Source: Bradyrhizobium diazoefficiens (lineage in GTDB: Bacteria > Pseudomonadota > Alphaproteobacteria > Rhizobiales > Xanthobacteraceae). Taken from it: DNA of 64,000 bases. Shown here piece after piece: positions 36,183-44,283 of this stretch. The position numbers were made by a program, and so were the translations under genes. Numbering within the stretch: the stretch's first letter is position 1; every line of letters begins with the position of its first letter. Under the pieces are notes generated by a model. The model was not told where the DNA came from, did not search any database, and saw nothing but the letters and a program-made list of their open reading frames with translations. The stretch lies in contig NZ_JAFCJJ010000009.1 of NCBI RefSeq assembly GCF_018131015.1, positions 124,001 through 188,000 of the forward strand, given 5' to 3'.

Positions 36183-36302
36183 ATGAGCAAAGAGACCCGG
36201 ACCTCATTCGACGTGCAGGACGACCTCCGCACCGACTACGCCCTGATCGCCACTGGCGTCGGAGCGGCTCTGGTCGCGCTGGTCTACCTCCTGCTGGTCT
36301 GA
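36183..36302 (+). CDS. tiny single-helix membrane protein
   Basis: A 39-residue frame: hydrophilic N-terminus MSKETRTSFDVQDDLRTDY followed by one hydrophobic helix (residues 20-39) ending VYLLLV at the stop. The charge layout suggests a small membrane protein with the N-terminus in the cytoplasm. It starts 34 bases after the Crp/Fnr-type box, but no ribosome binding site is visible. Short, so uncertain; the third-position GC bias and clean helix argue for a real gene. Confidence 0.5.
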   Translation: MSKETRTSFDVQDDLRTDYALIATGVGAALVALVYLLLV

Positions 36303-36457
36303 ACCCAAGCCCAACGGCTGTACGCTTTCGCGTGCTCTTTAGGTCTGCGCGCCAATCCAGAAGGTTCATTTCATCCGGATTTTTCCGTGGCGCGGCCGCG
36401 GCCCCTTTCAGGCCCCGGGGCGATTCCCGCGAAATTCCGTCAAGCGCGGCGCATGCT

Positions 36458-36476
36458 GTGGATGCCAATCATCCAC
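36458..36476. promoter_or_regulatory. hairpin in dnaB upstream region
   Basis: A perfect 7-bp stem GTGGATG / CATCCAC with a CCAAT loop, 108 bases before the dnaB ATG. The 281 bases between the tiny membrane gene and dnaB hold no other gene I can support; the hairpin may be part of the dnaB leader. Confidence 0.3.
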
Positions 36477-36583
36477 CGCTTTAATGATCGGTTGATAGCG
36501 TCCAGCTTTTGCTTCCGCTTTGGCGTGAGGCGGCGCTTTATCCCGGCCCCGCATCCGCCCAAGATGAATGTTATCCCTCGACC

Positions 36584-38095
36584 ATGGCCCTGACTGATTC
36601 GAACGTCCTCAAGCTCGCGCCCGAAGCCGGAACTCCCGCCTATCGGAGCGCACCGCACAATATCGAGGCGGAACAGAGCCTTCTGGGCGCGATCCTGGTC
36701 AACAACGACGCCTTCTACCGGGTCTCCGACTTCCTGGAGCCGAAGCACTATTTCGAGCCGCTGCACCAGACCATCTACGAGACCGCCGGCAGCCTGATCC
36801 GGATGGGCAAGATCGCGACACCCGTCACGCTGAAGACGTTCCTGCCCGCCGACACCGACGTCGGCGGCATGACCATCGGCCAATATCTGGCGCGGCTGGC
36901 GGCGGAAGCGACCACCATCATCAACGCCCAGGACTATGGCCGCACCATCTACGACCTGTCGTTGCGGCGCGACCTGATCGGCATCGGCGAGGACATGGTC
37001 AACGTCGCCTATGACGCGCCGGTCGACTTCCAGCCGCGGGCGCAGATCGAGGACGCCGAGCGCAAGCTCTACGAGCTCGCCGAATCCGGCCGCTATGACG
37101 GCGGCTTCCAGAAATTCTCGCAGGCCCTGGCGGTCGCAGTCGATCTCGCCGCCAAGGCGTTCCAGCGCGACGGCAAGCTGTCCGGCATCTCGACGGGCAT
37201 GCGCGACCTCGACACCAAGATGGGCGGCCTGCAGCATTCCGACCTCATCATCGTGGCCGGACGCCCGGGCATGGGCAAGACATCGCTGGCGACCAACATT
37301 GCCTACAACGTCGCCAAGGCCTATGTCGGCGAGCTCCAGGCCGACGGCACCATGAAGGCCGCCAATGGCGGCGTCATCGGGTTCTTCTCCTGCGAAATGT
37401 CGGCCGACCAGCTCGCCACGCGTATCGTCGCCGAGCGCACCGGCATTCCCTCCTCCCACATCCGCCGCGGCGGCATCTCGGAAGCCGATTTCGACAAGAT
37501 CCGGGAGGTCTCGATCGAGCTGCAGTCCCTGCCCTTCTATGTCGACGCGACCGGCGGCCTGTCGATCGCGCAGCTGATGGCGCGCGCGCGCCGGCTGAAG
37601 CGGCAGAAGGGCCTCGACCTCCTCGTGATCGACTACATCCAGCTGCTGTCCGGCTCCAGCAAGCGCGCCAGCGACAGCCGCGTGCAGGAAATCACGGAGA
37701 TCACGACCAGCCTGAAGGCGCTTGCCAAGGAACTCAATGTTCCCGTCATCGCGCTGTCCCAGCTTTCGCGCCAGGTCGAATCCCGTGACGACAAGCGGCC
37801 GCAGCTCTCGGATCTGCGTGAATCCGGTTCGATCGAACAGGACGCCGACGTCGTGTTGTTCGTTTACCGCGAGGAATACTATCTCGCGATGAAGGAGCCG
37901 CGCCCGGGCACGCCCGAGCACGAGAAATGGCGCCTGGACATGGACCTTGCGTACGGCAAGGCCGAAGTCATCATCGGCAAGCAGCGCCACGGCCCGACAG
38001 GCACCGTCGATTTGGCGTTCGAAGCCTCGGTCACGAGGTTCGGCGACCTCGCGCCGGACGCTCAGCTGCCGGCTCGCAGCGGCAACGACTACTGA
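36584..38095 (+). CDS. dnaB: replicative DNA helicase DnaB
   Basis: A 503-residue hexameric helicase. N-terminal primase-interaction domain (PHNIEAEQSLLGAILVN, about residues 24-40), linker, and C-terminal RecA-like domain with Walker A GRPGMGKTS (about 226-234), Walker B LLVIDYIQLL, and the DnaB H4 region SQLSRQVESRDDKRPQLSDLRESGSIEQDAD. No intein or insertion. ATG 36584 begins MALTDSN; earlier in-frame codons look non-coding. Followed by alr 40 bases on. Confidence 0.97.
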   Translation: MALTDSNVLKLAPEAGTPAYRSAPHNIEAEQSLLGAILVNNDAFYRVSDFLEPKHYFEPLHQTIYETAGSLIRMGKIATPVTLKTFLPADTDVGGMTIGQYLARLAAEATTIINAQDYGRTIYDLSLRRDLIGIGEDMVNVAYDAPVDFQPRAQIEDAERKLYELAESGRYDGGFQKFSQALAVAVDLAAKAFQRDGKLSGISTGMRDLDTKMGGLQHSDLIIVAGRPGMGKTSLATNIAYNVAKAYVGELQADGTMKAANGGVIGFFSCEMSADQLATRIVAERTGIPSSHIRRGGISEADFDKIREVSIELQSLPFYVDATGGLSIAQLMARARRLKRQKGLDLLVIDYIQLLSGSSKRASDSRVQEITEITTSLKALAKELNVPVIALSQLSRQVESRDDKRPQLSDLRESGSIEQDADVVLFVYREEYYLAMKEPRPGTPEHEKWRLDMDLAYGKAEVIIGKQRHGPTGTVDLAFEASVTRFGDLAPDAQLPARSGNDY

Positions 38096-38135
38096 GTTTC
38101 TTGAACGAGAGCCGTGCCTTGCGTAAAACGGCGTC

Positions 38136-39419
38136 ATGACCATGGCGTCCGACCCGAAAATCATCCCACAGACCGGCCTGCTCTCGGCGGAGGCCAACCA
38201 GGCCGCCGCGCTCGCCGCCTATGGCGGCGTGCTCACCGTCGACCTCGACGCCATCATCGCCAACTGGCGCAGGCTGGAGAAGACGGCGGTGCCGGCCGAA
38301 TGCGCGGCCGTGATCAAGGCCGACGCCTATGGCTGCGGTGCCGAGCAGGTTGCGCGCGCACTGAGCAAGGCCGGCTGCAAGAATTTCTTCGTCGCCACCA
38401 TCGAGGAAGCGCGCACTGCGCGCGCGGCGGTGCCGGAGGCCACGATCTACGTGCTCAGCGGCTATTTCCAGAATACCGGCGAGCACTACGCCAAGCTCAA
38501 CTGCCGGCCGGTGATCGGCGATCTCAACGAACTCGCCGAATGGGACGTGTTCTGCCGCCGCACCGGCTGGTCCGGTGGCGCCGCCATCCACATCGACACC
38601 GGCATGAACCGCCTCGGCCTGACGCTTGCGGAGGCGCAGGCGATCATTCCCCGCATCAATGCCGGTGACCACGGCATCACGCTGGTGATGAGCCATCTGG
38701 CGTCGGCCGAGCAGCTCAACAGCCCCGCCAACGCCAAGCAGCTTGCGACCTTCCGCGGCATCGCCAGCGAATTTTCCGGCGTGCCGGCCTCGCTCGCCAA
38801 CTCCTCCGGCATCTTCCTGGGCCCCCACTTCCAGTTCGACCTGGTGCGGCCGGGCGCGGCGCTCTACGGCGTCAACCCGACGCCGGAGGCCGACAATCCG
38901 ATGCAGCCGGTGGTCGACCTCAAGGCCCGCATCGTGCAGACCCGCAATGTCGAGCGCGGCGAGGCCGTCGGCTATGGCGGCACCTGGACCGCGCGACGCC
39001 CGACAAAGCTCGCGATCGTCGCGGTCGGCTATGCCGACGGCTATTTCCGTGCGGCCGGCTCCAATGACGGCACGAGGGGCGCCGAGGTCATCGTCGCCGG
39101 CAAGCGCTGCCCAGTGGCGGGCCGCATCTCCATGGACCTGATTGCGATCGACATCACCGACCTGCCGCCGAACGCGGCGCGGCGCGGCCACATGGCGACG
39201 CTGCTCGGCGAGGGCATCACCGTCGACGAACTCGCGCATCATTTCGGCACCATCGGCTACGAGGTGCTGACCAGCCTCGGCCGCCGTTACGCCCGCGTCT
39301 ACAAGGGCGGCAACGTGGTTGAGCCGCTGGCAAGGCCGGCGCCGGTAGCAGCGGCCGCAGAGCCGCCCTCCCCGCCGCCCGTCGAGCAGCCGCCGGGCCC
39401 GCCGCCGCTGCCGGGCTGA
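38136..39419 (+). CDS. alr: alanine racemase with Pro-rich tail
   Basis: A 427-residue PLP enzyme making D-alanine for peptidoglycan. PLP-lysine in AVIKADAYGCGA (about residues 61-72), AVGYGGTW (about 276-283), and the second catalytic Tyr region replaced by the RISMDLIAIDIT strand typical of the family. The last 35 residues are a Pro/Ala tail (EPPSPPPVEQPPGPPPLPG) absent from standard Alr. ATG 38136 with a second start at MASDPK. Between dnaB and xth; dnaB-alr-radA proximity is common in rhizobia. Confidence 0.94.
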   Translation: MTMASDPKIIPQTGLLSAEANQAAALAAYGGVLTVDLDAIIANWRRLEKTAVPAECAAVIKADAYGCGAEQVARALSKAGCKNFFVATIEEARTARAAVPEATIYVLSGYFQNTGEHYAKLNCRPVIGDLNELAEWDVFCRRTGWSGGAAIHIDTGMNRLGLTLAEAQAIIPRINAGDHGITLVMSHLASAEQLNSPANAKQLATFRGIASEFSGVPASLANSSGIFLGPHFQFDLVRPGAALYGVNPTPEADNPMQPVVDLKARIVQTRNVERGEAVGYGGTWTARRPTKLAIVAVGYADGYFRAAGSNDGTRGAEVIVAGKRCPVAGRISMDLIAIDITDLPPNAARRGHMATLLGEGITVDELAHHFGTIGYEVLTSLGRRYARVYKGGNVVEPLARPAPVAAAAEPPSPPPVEQPPGPPPLPG

Positions 39420-39438
39420 GGCCCTCGCCGCGCCCTGC

Positions 39439-40209
39439 ATGAAGATCGCGACATTCAACATCAACAACGTCAACCGCCGCCTGCCCAATCTGCTGGCATG
39501 GCTGCGAGCGGCGAAGCCCGATGTCGTCGCGCTGCAGGAATTGAAGGCAAGCGACGGCGAATTTCCGGCGGCTGCCATCGAGAAGGCCGGCTACGGCGCG
39601 GTGTGGCGTGGACAGAAGACCTGGAACGGCGTTGCCATCCTCGCCCGCAACGCCGAGCCAATTCTCACCCGCGATCGCTTGCCGGGGCGGCCCGCCGATC
39701 ACGAGGCGCGCTACATCGAAGCCGCGGTGCGCGGCATCATCGTCACCAGCATCTACCTGCCGAACGGAAATCCGCAGCCAGGCCCGAAATTCGAGTACAA
39801 GCTCGACTGGTTTTCGCGGCTGAAGCGCCACGCCAGGAGCTTCATTGCGCAGGACCTGCCCGTGGTGCTCGCCGGCGATTACAACGTCGCACCGACAGGA
39901 ATCGACATCTATCCGACGCGCTCATGGGACAAGGATGCCCTGATCCAGCCGAAGAGCCGCGCGGCGTTTTCGTCGCTGGTCGAACAAGGCTGGTGTGACG
40001 CGATCCGCGAGCTCAACCCGGAGAAGCGCCTCTACACGTTCTGGGACTACAAGCGAAACCGCTGGCCGCGCGACGCGGGCCTGCGGCTCGATCATCTGCT
40101 GCTCAGCCCTGCGCTGGTCTCACGCCTGGCAAAAGCCGGCGTCGACAAGAACGTCCGCGGCGAGGACGGCGCCAGCGATCACGCACCGGCGTGGGTGGTG
40201 CTGCGTTAG
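39439..40209 (+). CDS. xth: exodeoxyribonuclease III
   Basis: A 256-residue AP endonuclease/3' exonuclease of base-excision repair. Motifs: MKIATFNINNVNRRL (metal-binding Asn, residue 7-10), VALQELKA (catalytic Glu), GDYNVAPTGIDIYP (Asp-Asn), LRLDHLLLSP, and SDHAPAWVVL (catalytic His). Starts 19 bases after alr. No obvious Shine-Dalgarno beyond CGCCG, so coupling to alr is likely. Confidence 0.95.
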   Translation: MKIATFNINNVNRRLPNLLAWLRAAKPDVVALQELKASDGEFPAAAIEKAGYGAVWRGQKTWNGVAILARNAEPILTRDRLPGRPADHEARYIEAAVRGIIVTSIYLPNGNPQPGPKFEYKLDWFSRLKRHARSFIAQDLPVVLAGDYNVAPTGIDIYPTRSWDKDALIQPKSRAAFSSLVEQGWCDAIRELNPEKRLYTFWDYKRNRWPRDAGLRLDHLLLSPALVSRLAKAGVDKNVRGEDGASDHAPAWVVLR

Positions 40210-40221
40210 ATTAGCGCCCGT

Positions 40222-40249
40222 AGTACTCCTGCACCAGTACTCCTGCACC
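40222..40249. repeat. perfect 14-bp tandem duplication
   Basis: AGTACTCCTGCACC occurs twice back to back in the gap between xth and the GFA-family gene. No hairpin. Looks like a recent slippage duplication. Confidence 0.85.
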
Positions 40250-40280
40250 GTGTCCCACGCCGCCATCGCTCCTGCAAGGC

Positions 40281-40649
40281 TCACCACAGATTCCTGCCAT
40301 CGATCACGTTCACCGTGACCGCCTCGAGATCGAAATCGTCGAACAGGCGCGCGTTGACGGCGACCTTCGGATTGTCGAAATCAGGTTTGCCAGTCGACCA
40401 GTCCGGCGATTCCGAATAGGTGCCGCAGCCGCAACTCGCGCAGAAATGATGTTTGACCGTGCGGCTGCCCCAGCGATAGGTCGCCACGTTCTCCGGCGGC
40501 GAGAGCAGCCGAAACTGCTCCGGCTTGTAGTAGGCCCACAATGCGCCGCGCTTGGAGCAGAGCGAACAGGTGCAGCGCGTCACGCTTCCCGGCGCCTCCG
40601 TGACCTCGAACACCGTCTCACCGCAATGACAGCTTCCTTCGATCGGCAT
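40281..40649 (-). CDS. GFA family (glutathione-dependent formaldehyde-activating enzyme-like) protein
   Basis: A 122-residue zinc protein of the Gfa/CENP-V fold. Cysteine pattern GSCHCGETVFEV (residues 6-17), TRCTCSLCSKRGALW (about 24-38) and HHFCASCGCGTY (about 68-79). Many family members are uncharacterised and do not act on formaldehyde, so the enzymatic name is only the family label. ATG 40649; the longer frame is rejected as it lacks coding character. Confidence 0.85.
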   Translation of the reverse strand: MPIEGSCHCGETVFEVTEAPGSVTRCTCSLCSKRGALWAYYKPEQFRLLSPPENVATYRWGSRTVKHHFCASCGCGTYSESPDWSTGKPDFDNPKVAVNARLFDDFDLEAVTVNVIDGRNLW

Positions 40650-40728
40650 GACCCACACCCTCCGCTTTGTCAGGAGGTGGTCGTAGCCGGTCCCTGCTGC
40701 CAACATGCTGTCAGCAGCGGAAGGTCCG

Positions 40729-41046
40729 TCACGGAGCCTCGTTCGCCGACAGCCGCCTGGCATTCGCGGCCACGTGCTCGCGGTAGCGCTGGACGACGGC
40801 TCCCGACGTTGCGCCTGACAGCAGGCTCGCGGCCGCCTCGAACGCGGCTGCGATCTTCTCGGCAACCATCAGCACGGCTTCCTGCCCGGCCGCCATGTCG
40901 CCGTGGCTGAGCTTCTCGCAGCGCAGCCGCACCACTTCGCCAGCTTCGACCGCGAGCATGGCGCCGGCATACCAGGGGAAACCGTTGTCGGATCCGCTGA
41001 GCACGGCGTGGCGGTCGAGCGCGGAGAAGGCATGGTGATCGGGCAT
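40729..41046 (-). CDS. conserved hypothetical protein
   Basis: A 105-residue soluble helical protein (MPDHHAFSALDRHAVLSGSDNGFPW…, then VEAGEVVRLRCEKLSHGDMAAGQEAVLMVAEKIAAAFEAAASLL). It looks like a family of rhizobial proteins of unknown function. ATG 41046 is followed by a frame with consistent GC3; AGGTCCTG lies upstream. Oriented with the GFA gene, 79 bases apart, and may be co-transcribed. Confidence 0.65.
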   Translation of the reverse strand: MPDHHAFSALDRHAVLSGSDNGFPWYAGAMLAVEAGEVVRLRCEKLSHGDMAAGQEAVLMVAEKIAAAFEAAASLLSGATSGAVVQRYREHVAANARRLSANEAP

Positions 41047-41223
41047 TGCAGGACCTCAAATTCTTTGAGCGTACACGCCGACCAATACGCCTGAGATTCT
41101 AAGGATCTGGCCGGCGAGCGGATCGGATTGTGGATGCCCCCCGCACCACCGGTTAACCACCGCCCTTGCGGTCGCGCTTGGCCCTTGCTCCGGCTAGACT
41201 TGCCCGATTCCGGAGCCCGCCCC

Positions 41224-41949
41224 TTGGCCTTTCTCTTCGTTCTCAGCGTCGGCCTGATCGCAGGCACCATCTCCGGCATCGTCGGCACGGGTTCCTCGAT
41301 CATGCTGATGCCGGTGCTGGTCTATGCGTACGGGCCCAAGGAGGCCGTGCCGATCATGGCGGTCGCCTCCGTGATGGCGAATTTTTCGCGGATCCTGGCC
41401 TGGTGGCGCGAGGTCGACTGGCGGGCCTGCGCGGCCTATTCGGTCACCGGCATTCCTGCGGCAGCGCTCGGCGCGCGGACGCTGCTGGCGCTGCCGGCGC
41501 GCACCGTCGACCTCGCCATCGGCCTGTTCCTGATCGCGATGGTGCCGGTCCGGCACTGGCTCGCCCGGCACGATCTCAGGGCCAATCTCTGGCATCTTGC
41601 GATCGGCGGCGCCGTCATCGGCTATCTCACCGGCATCGTGGTCTCGACCGGTCCGCTCAGCGTTCCGCTGTTCCTGTTTTACGGCCTGTCCAAAGGCGCC
41701 TTCCTCGCGACCGAGGCGGCTGCCTCGCTCGGACTCTATTTCGCGAAGTCCGTGACCTTCGAACGCTTCGGCGCGCTGACGCAGGAGGTCTTCATCAAGG
41801 GCCTGATCGCCGGCTCGTCATTGATGGCGGGCGCCTTCATCGCAAAACGCTTCGTGCTGCATCTGAAGCCCGAGATGTTCCGCCTGGTGATGGACGCCAT
41901 CATGATCGCAGCCGGGCTCTCGCTGCTCTGGAATGCAATGCGGACGTAA
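41224..41949 (+). CDS. TauE/SafE family permease (second copy)
   Basis: A 241-residue polytopic protein with about eight hydrophobic segments: AFLFVLSVGLIAGTISGIVGTGSSIMLMPVLVYAYGPKEAVPIM (duplicated TauE repeat start), and VVSTGPLSVPLFLFYGLSKGAFLATEAAASLG (second repeat). I prefer TTG 41224 with CCGGAG upstream; ATG 41134 would add a 30-residue Pro/Arg extension unlike the family. It is only distantly similar to the permease at 3320. Upstream of radA. Confidence 0.78.
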   Translation: MAFLFVLSVGLIAGTISGIVGTGSSIMLMPVLVYAYGPKEAVPIMAVASVMANFSRILAWWREVDWRACAAYSVTGIPAAALGARTLLALPARTVDLAIGLFLIAMVPVRHWLARHDLRANLWHLAIGGAVIGYLTGIVVSTGPLSVPLFLFYGLSKGAFLATEAAASLGLYFAKSVTFERFGALTQEVFIKGLIAGSSLMAGAFIAKRFVLHLKPEMFRLVMDAIMIAAGLSLLWNAMRT

Positions 41950-42014
41950 TCGCGCCGCGCCGACCGGCCATTCCGTGCTATCAGCGCGCTAGAAATCCTC
42001 CGACTCGTATCCCC

Positions 42015-43460
42015 ATGGCCAAGAACACCCTCTCCTTCGTCTGCCAGAACTGCGGCGCGGCCTATAACCGCTGGCAGGGCAAGTGCGAGTCCTGCGGCGA
42101 GTGGAACACGCTCGCCGAGGAGGACACCGCCGGCAGCGTGCCGGTGTCGATCCGCTCCAAGCGCAAGGGCCGGACCTTTGCGCTGGAGAGCCTTGCCGGG
42201 AAAAGCCCGGATGCGCCGCGCCTGTCCTCCGGGCTGACCGAGCTCGACCGCGTCACCGGCGGCGGCTTCGTGCGCGGCTCGGTGCTGCTGGTCGGCGGCG
42301 ATCCCGGTATCGGCAAGTCGACGCTTCTGACGCAGGCGACCAGCATGATGGCGCGCGCCGGACATCGCATCGTCTACATCTCGGGCGAAGAGGCGGTCGC
42401 GCAGGTGCGGCTGCGCGCCGAGCGGCTCGGCCTCTCGGATGCGCCGGTGCAACTCGCCGCCGAGACGTCGGTGGAAGACATCGTCTCGACGCTGTCCGAG
42501 GGCGCCGTCCCGCGGCTGATCGTGATCGATTCGATCCAGACCATGTGGACCGACACGGTGGAATCCGCGCCCGGCACGGTGACCCAGGTGCGCGCCTCGG
42601 CCCAGGCCCTGATCCGCTTCGCCAAGAAGACCGGCGCCGCGATCATCCTGGTCGGCCATGTCACCAAGGACGGCCAGATCGCCGGCCCCCGCGTGGTCGA
42701 GCACATGGTCGATGCCGTGCTGTCCTTCGAGGGCGAAGGCTCGCAGCAGTTCCGCATCCTGCGCGCCGTGAAGAACCGTTTCGGGCCGACCGACGAGATC
42801 GGCGTGTTCGAGATGACGGGCCTGGGCCTGCGCGAGGTCACCAATCCCTCGGAATTGTTCCTCTCCGAGCGCGATCTCGGCACGCCCGGCACTGCGGTGT
42901 TCGCGGGCATCGAAGGCACCCGGCCGGTCCTGGTCGAATTGCAGGCACTGGTCGCTCCGACCTCGCTCGGCACCCCGCGCCGGGCCGTGGTCGGCTGGGA
43001 TCCGAGCCGGCTCTCCATGGTGCTGGCGGTGCTGGAGGCTCATTGCGGGGTCAAGCTATCGGGCCACGACGTCTATCTGAATGTGGCCGGCGGCCTGCGC
43101 ATCCACGAGCCGGCCGCCGACCTCGCCGCCGCCGCCGCGCTGGTGTCGTCCCTGGTTAACGCGCAGTTACCAACCGATGCCGTCTATTTCGGCGAGATTT
43201 CGCTCTCCGGCGTGGTGCGCCCCGTGGCGCAGACCCCGGCCCGGCTGAAGGAGGCGGCAAAACTCGGCTTCCAGCGCGCCGTGCTGCCGGAATCGGCCCG
43301 CGGCGAAGCCGGCGGCGACGGCGGACTGGCCCTGAACGCACTCAACAGCTTGACGACGCTGGTCGCCGAGATCGCCGCCCGGGGCTCGCGCCGGGGCGAG
43401 CCGAGCGCGCCGGCGGAGAAAAATGCCACACCGGCAAGATTCCGCCGCGGAGAGGGTTAG
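42015..43460 (+). CDS. radA: DNA repair protein RadA
   Basis: A 481-residue RadA (branch-migration helicase that works with RecA). N-terminal C4 zinc finger CQNCGAAYNRWQGKCESCG (residues 10-28), RecA-like ATPase with Walker A GGDPGIGKST, Walker B LIVIDSIQ, the RadA-specific motif KNRFGPTDE, and a C-terminal Lon-protease-like domain (AGGLRIHEPAADLAAAAALVSS). ATG 42015; the longer frame runs out of phase with the permease gene. Confidence 0.96.
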   Translation: MAKNTLSFVCQNCGAAYNRWQGKCESCGEWNTLAEEDTAGSVPVSIRSKRKGRTFALESLAGKSPDAPRLSSGLTELDRVTGGGFVRGSVLLVGGDPGIGKSTLLTQATSMMARAGHRIVYISGEEAVAQVRLRAERLGLSDAPVQLAAETSVEDIVSTLSEGAVPRLIVIDSIQTMWTDTVESAPGTVTQVRASAQALIRFAKKTGAAIILVGHVTKDGQIAGPRVVEHMVDAVLSFEGEGSQQFRILRAVKNRFGPTDEIGVFEMTGLGLREVTNPSELFLSERDLGTPGTAVFAGIEGTRPVLVELQALVAPTSLGTPRRAVVGWDPSRLSMVLAVLEAHCGVKLSGHDVYLNVAGGLRIHEPAADLAAAAALVSSLVNAQLPTDAVYFGEISLSGVVRPVAQTPARLKEAAKLGFQRAVLPESARGEAGGDGGLALNALNSLTTLVAEIAARGSRRGEPSAPAEKNATPARFRRGEG

Positions 43461-43627
43461 CCGGAGGTGACGTCCCCGGGCCCTACCGCTATACAGCCGT
43501 CACAAAAGCAGCATGGGATTGCGTGGTTGCGGCCTTGCCGGGAACGCTGTCTGGCCCTCAGTTAGGGCGGCGGCCAAACACCGATTCGCTGAGCACCTTT
43601 GAGAGTACGAGCGGACCCGACCAGCCG

Positions 43628-44254
43628 ATGCCAGTTACACTCCTCGACCTGATCCTGCTCGGTGTGATGCTGATCTCGGGCCTGCTCGCCATGGTCCGCG
43701 GCTTCATGCGCGAAATCCTCTCTATCGCAGCCTGGGGCGCAGCGGCGATCGTGACGCTGTACTCGTTCTCCAAGCTGCTGCCGACCGCAAAAGCCTATTT
43801 CAACAACGACACGGTGGCGAGTGTCGTCGTGGTCGCCGGCGTGTTCGTCGGTACCCTGATCGTGGTCTCCGTGATCACCGTCCGGATCTCCGACATGATC
43901 CTGGATTCGCGGATCGGCGCGCTGGACCGTACCCTGGGGTTCCTGTTTGGCCTCGCCCGTGGGCTCCTGATCGTCGTCGTCGCTTACCAGTTCTTCATCT
44001 GGCTGGTTCCCGACAAGCAGCAGCCGGACTGGGTTCGCGGCGCAAAGTCCCGCACCGTGCTTGATTCGACAGGGGACTGGCTAAAGGGCCTCTTGCCGGA
44101 CGACCCCGAGAACACCATCTTGAAGAGATTCAAGAAAAACAAACCAGATGATGATCAAGCTGATACCGAGCAGCAGCCTTCGGGCAGCGGCGACGGATAC
44201 AGCAAATCGGCTCGTGACGGCATGAAAAAGCTGCTCGAGAAACCGGCGCGTTGA
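43628..44254 (+). CDS. cvpA: CvpA family membrane protein
   Basis: A 208-residue protein with four transmembrane segments in the first 140 residues (VTLLDLILLGVMLISGLLAMVRGFMREILSI… typical CvpA) and a hydrophilic acidic tail. CvpA is an inner-membrane protein of unclear mechanism involved in envelope stress. It precedes purF as in E. coli; the purF ATG begins 29 bases after the stop. ATG 43628 has no strong Shine-Dalgarno. Confidence 0.9.
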   Translation: MPVTLLDLILLGVMLISGLLAMVRGFMREILSIAAWGAAAIVTLYSFSKLLPTAKAYFNNDTVASVVVVAGVFVGTLIVVSVITVRISDMILDSRIGALDRTLGFLFGLARGLLIVVVAYQFFIWLVPDKQQPDWVRGAKSRTVLDSTGDWLKGLLPDDPENTILKRFKKNKPDDDQADTEQQPSGSGDGYSKSARDGMKKLLEKPAR

Positions 44255-44283
44255 TTGAGCCCTTACAGAGAGGCGCGGACGAA

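Noticed and set aside
41128..41223. Longer N-terminus for the second TauE protein
   Set aside because: The added 32 residues are Pro/Arg-rich and unlike the family, which begins at the hydrophobic repeat.
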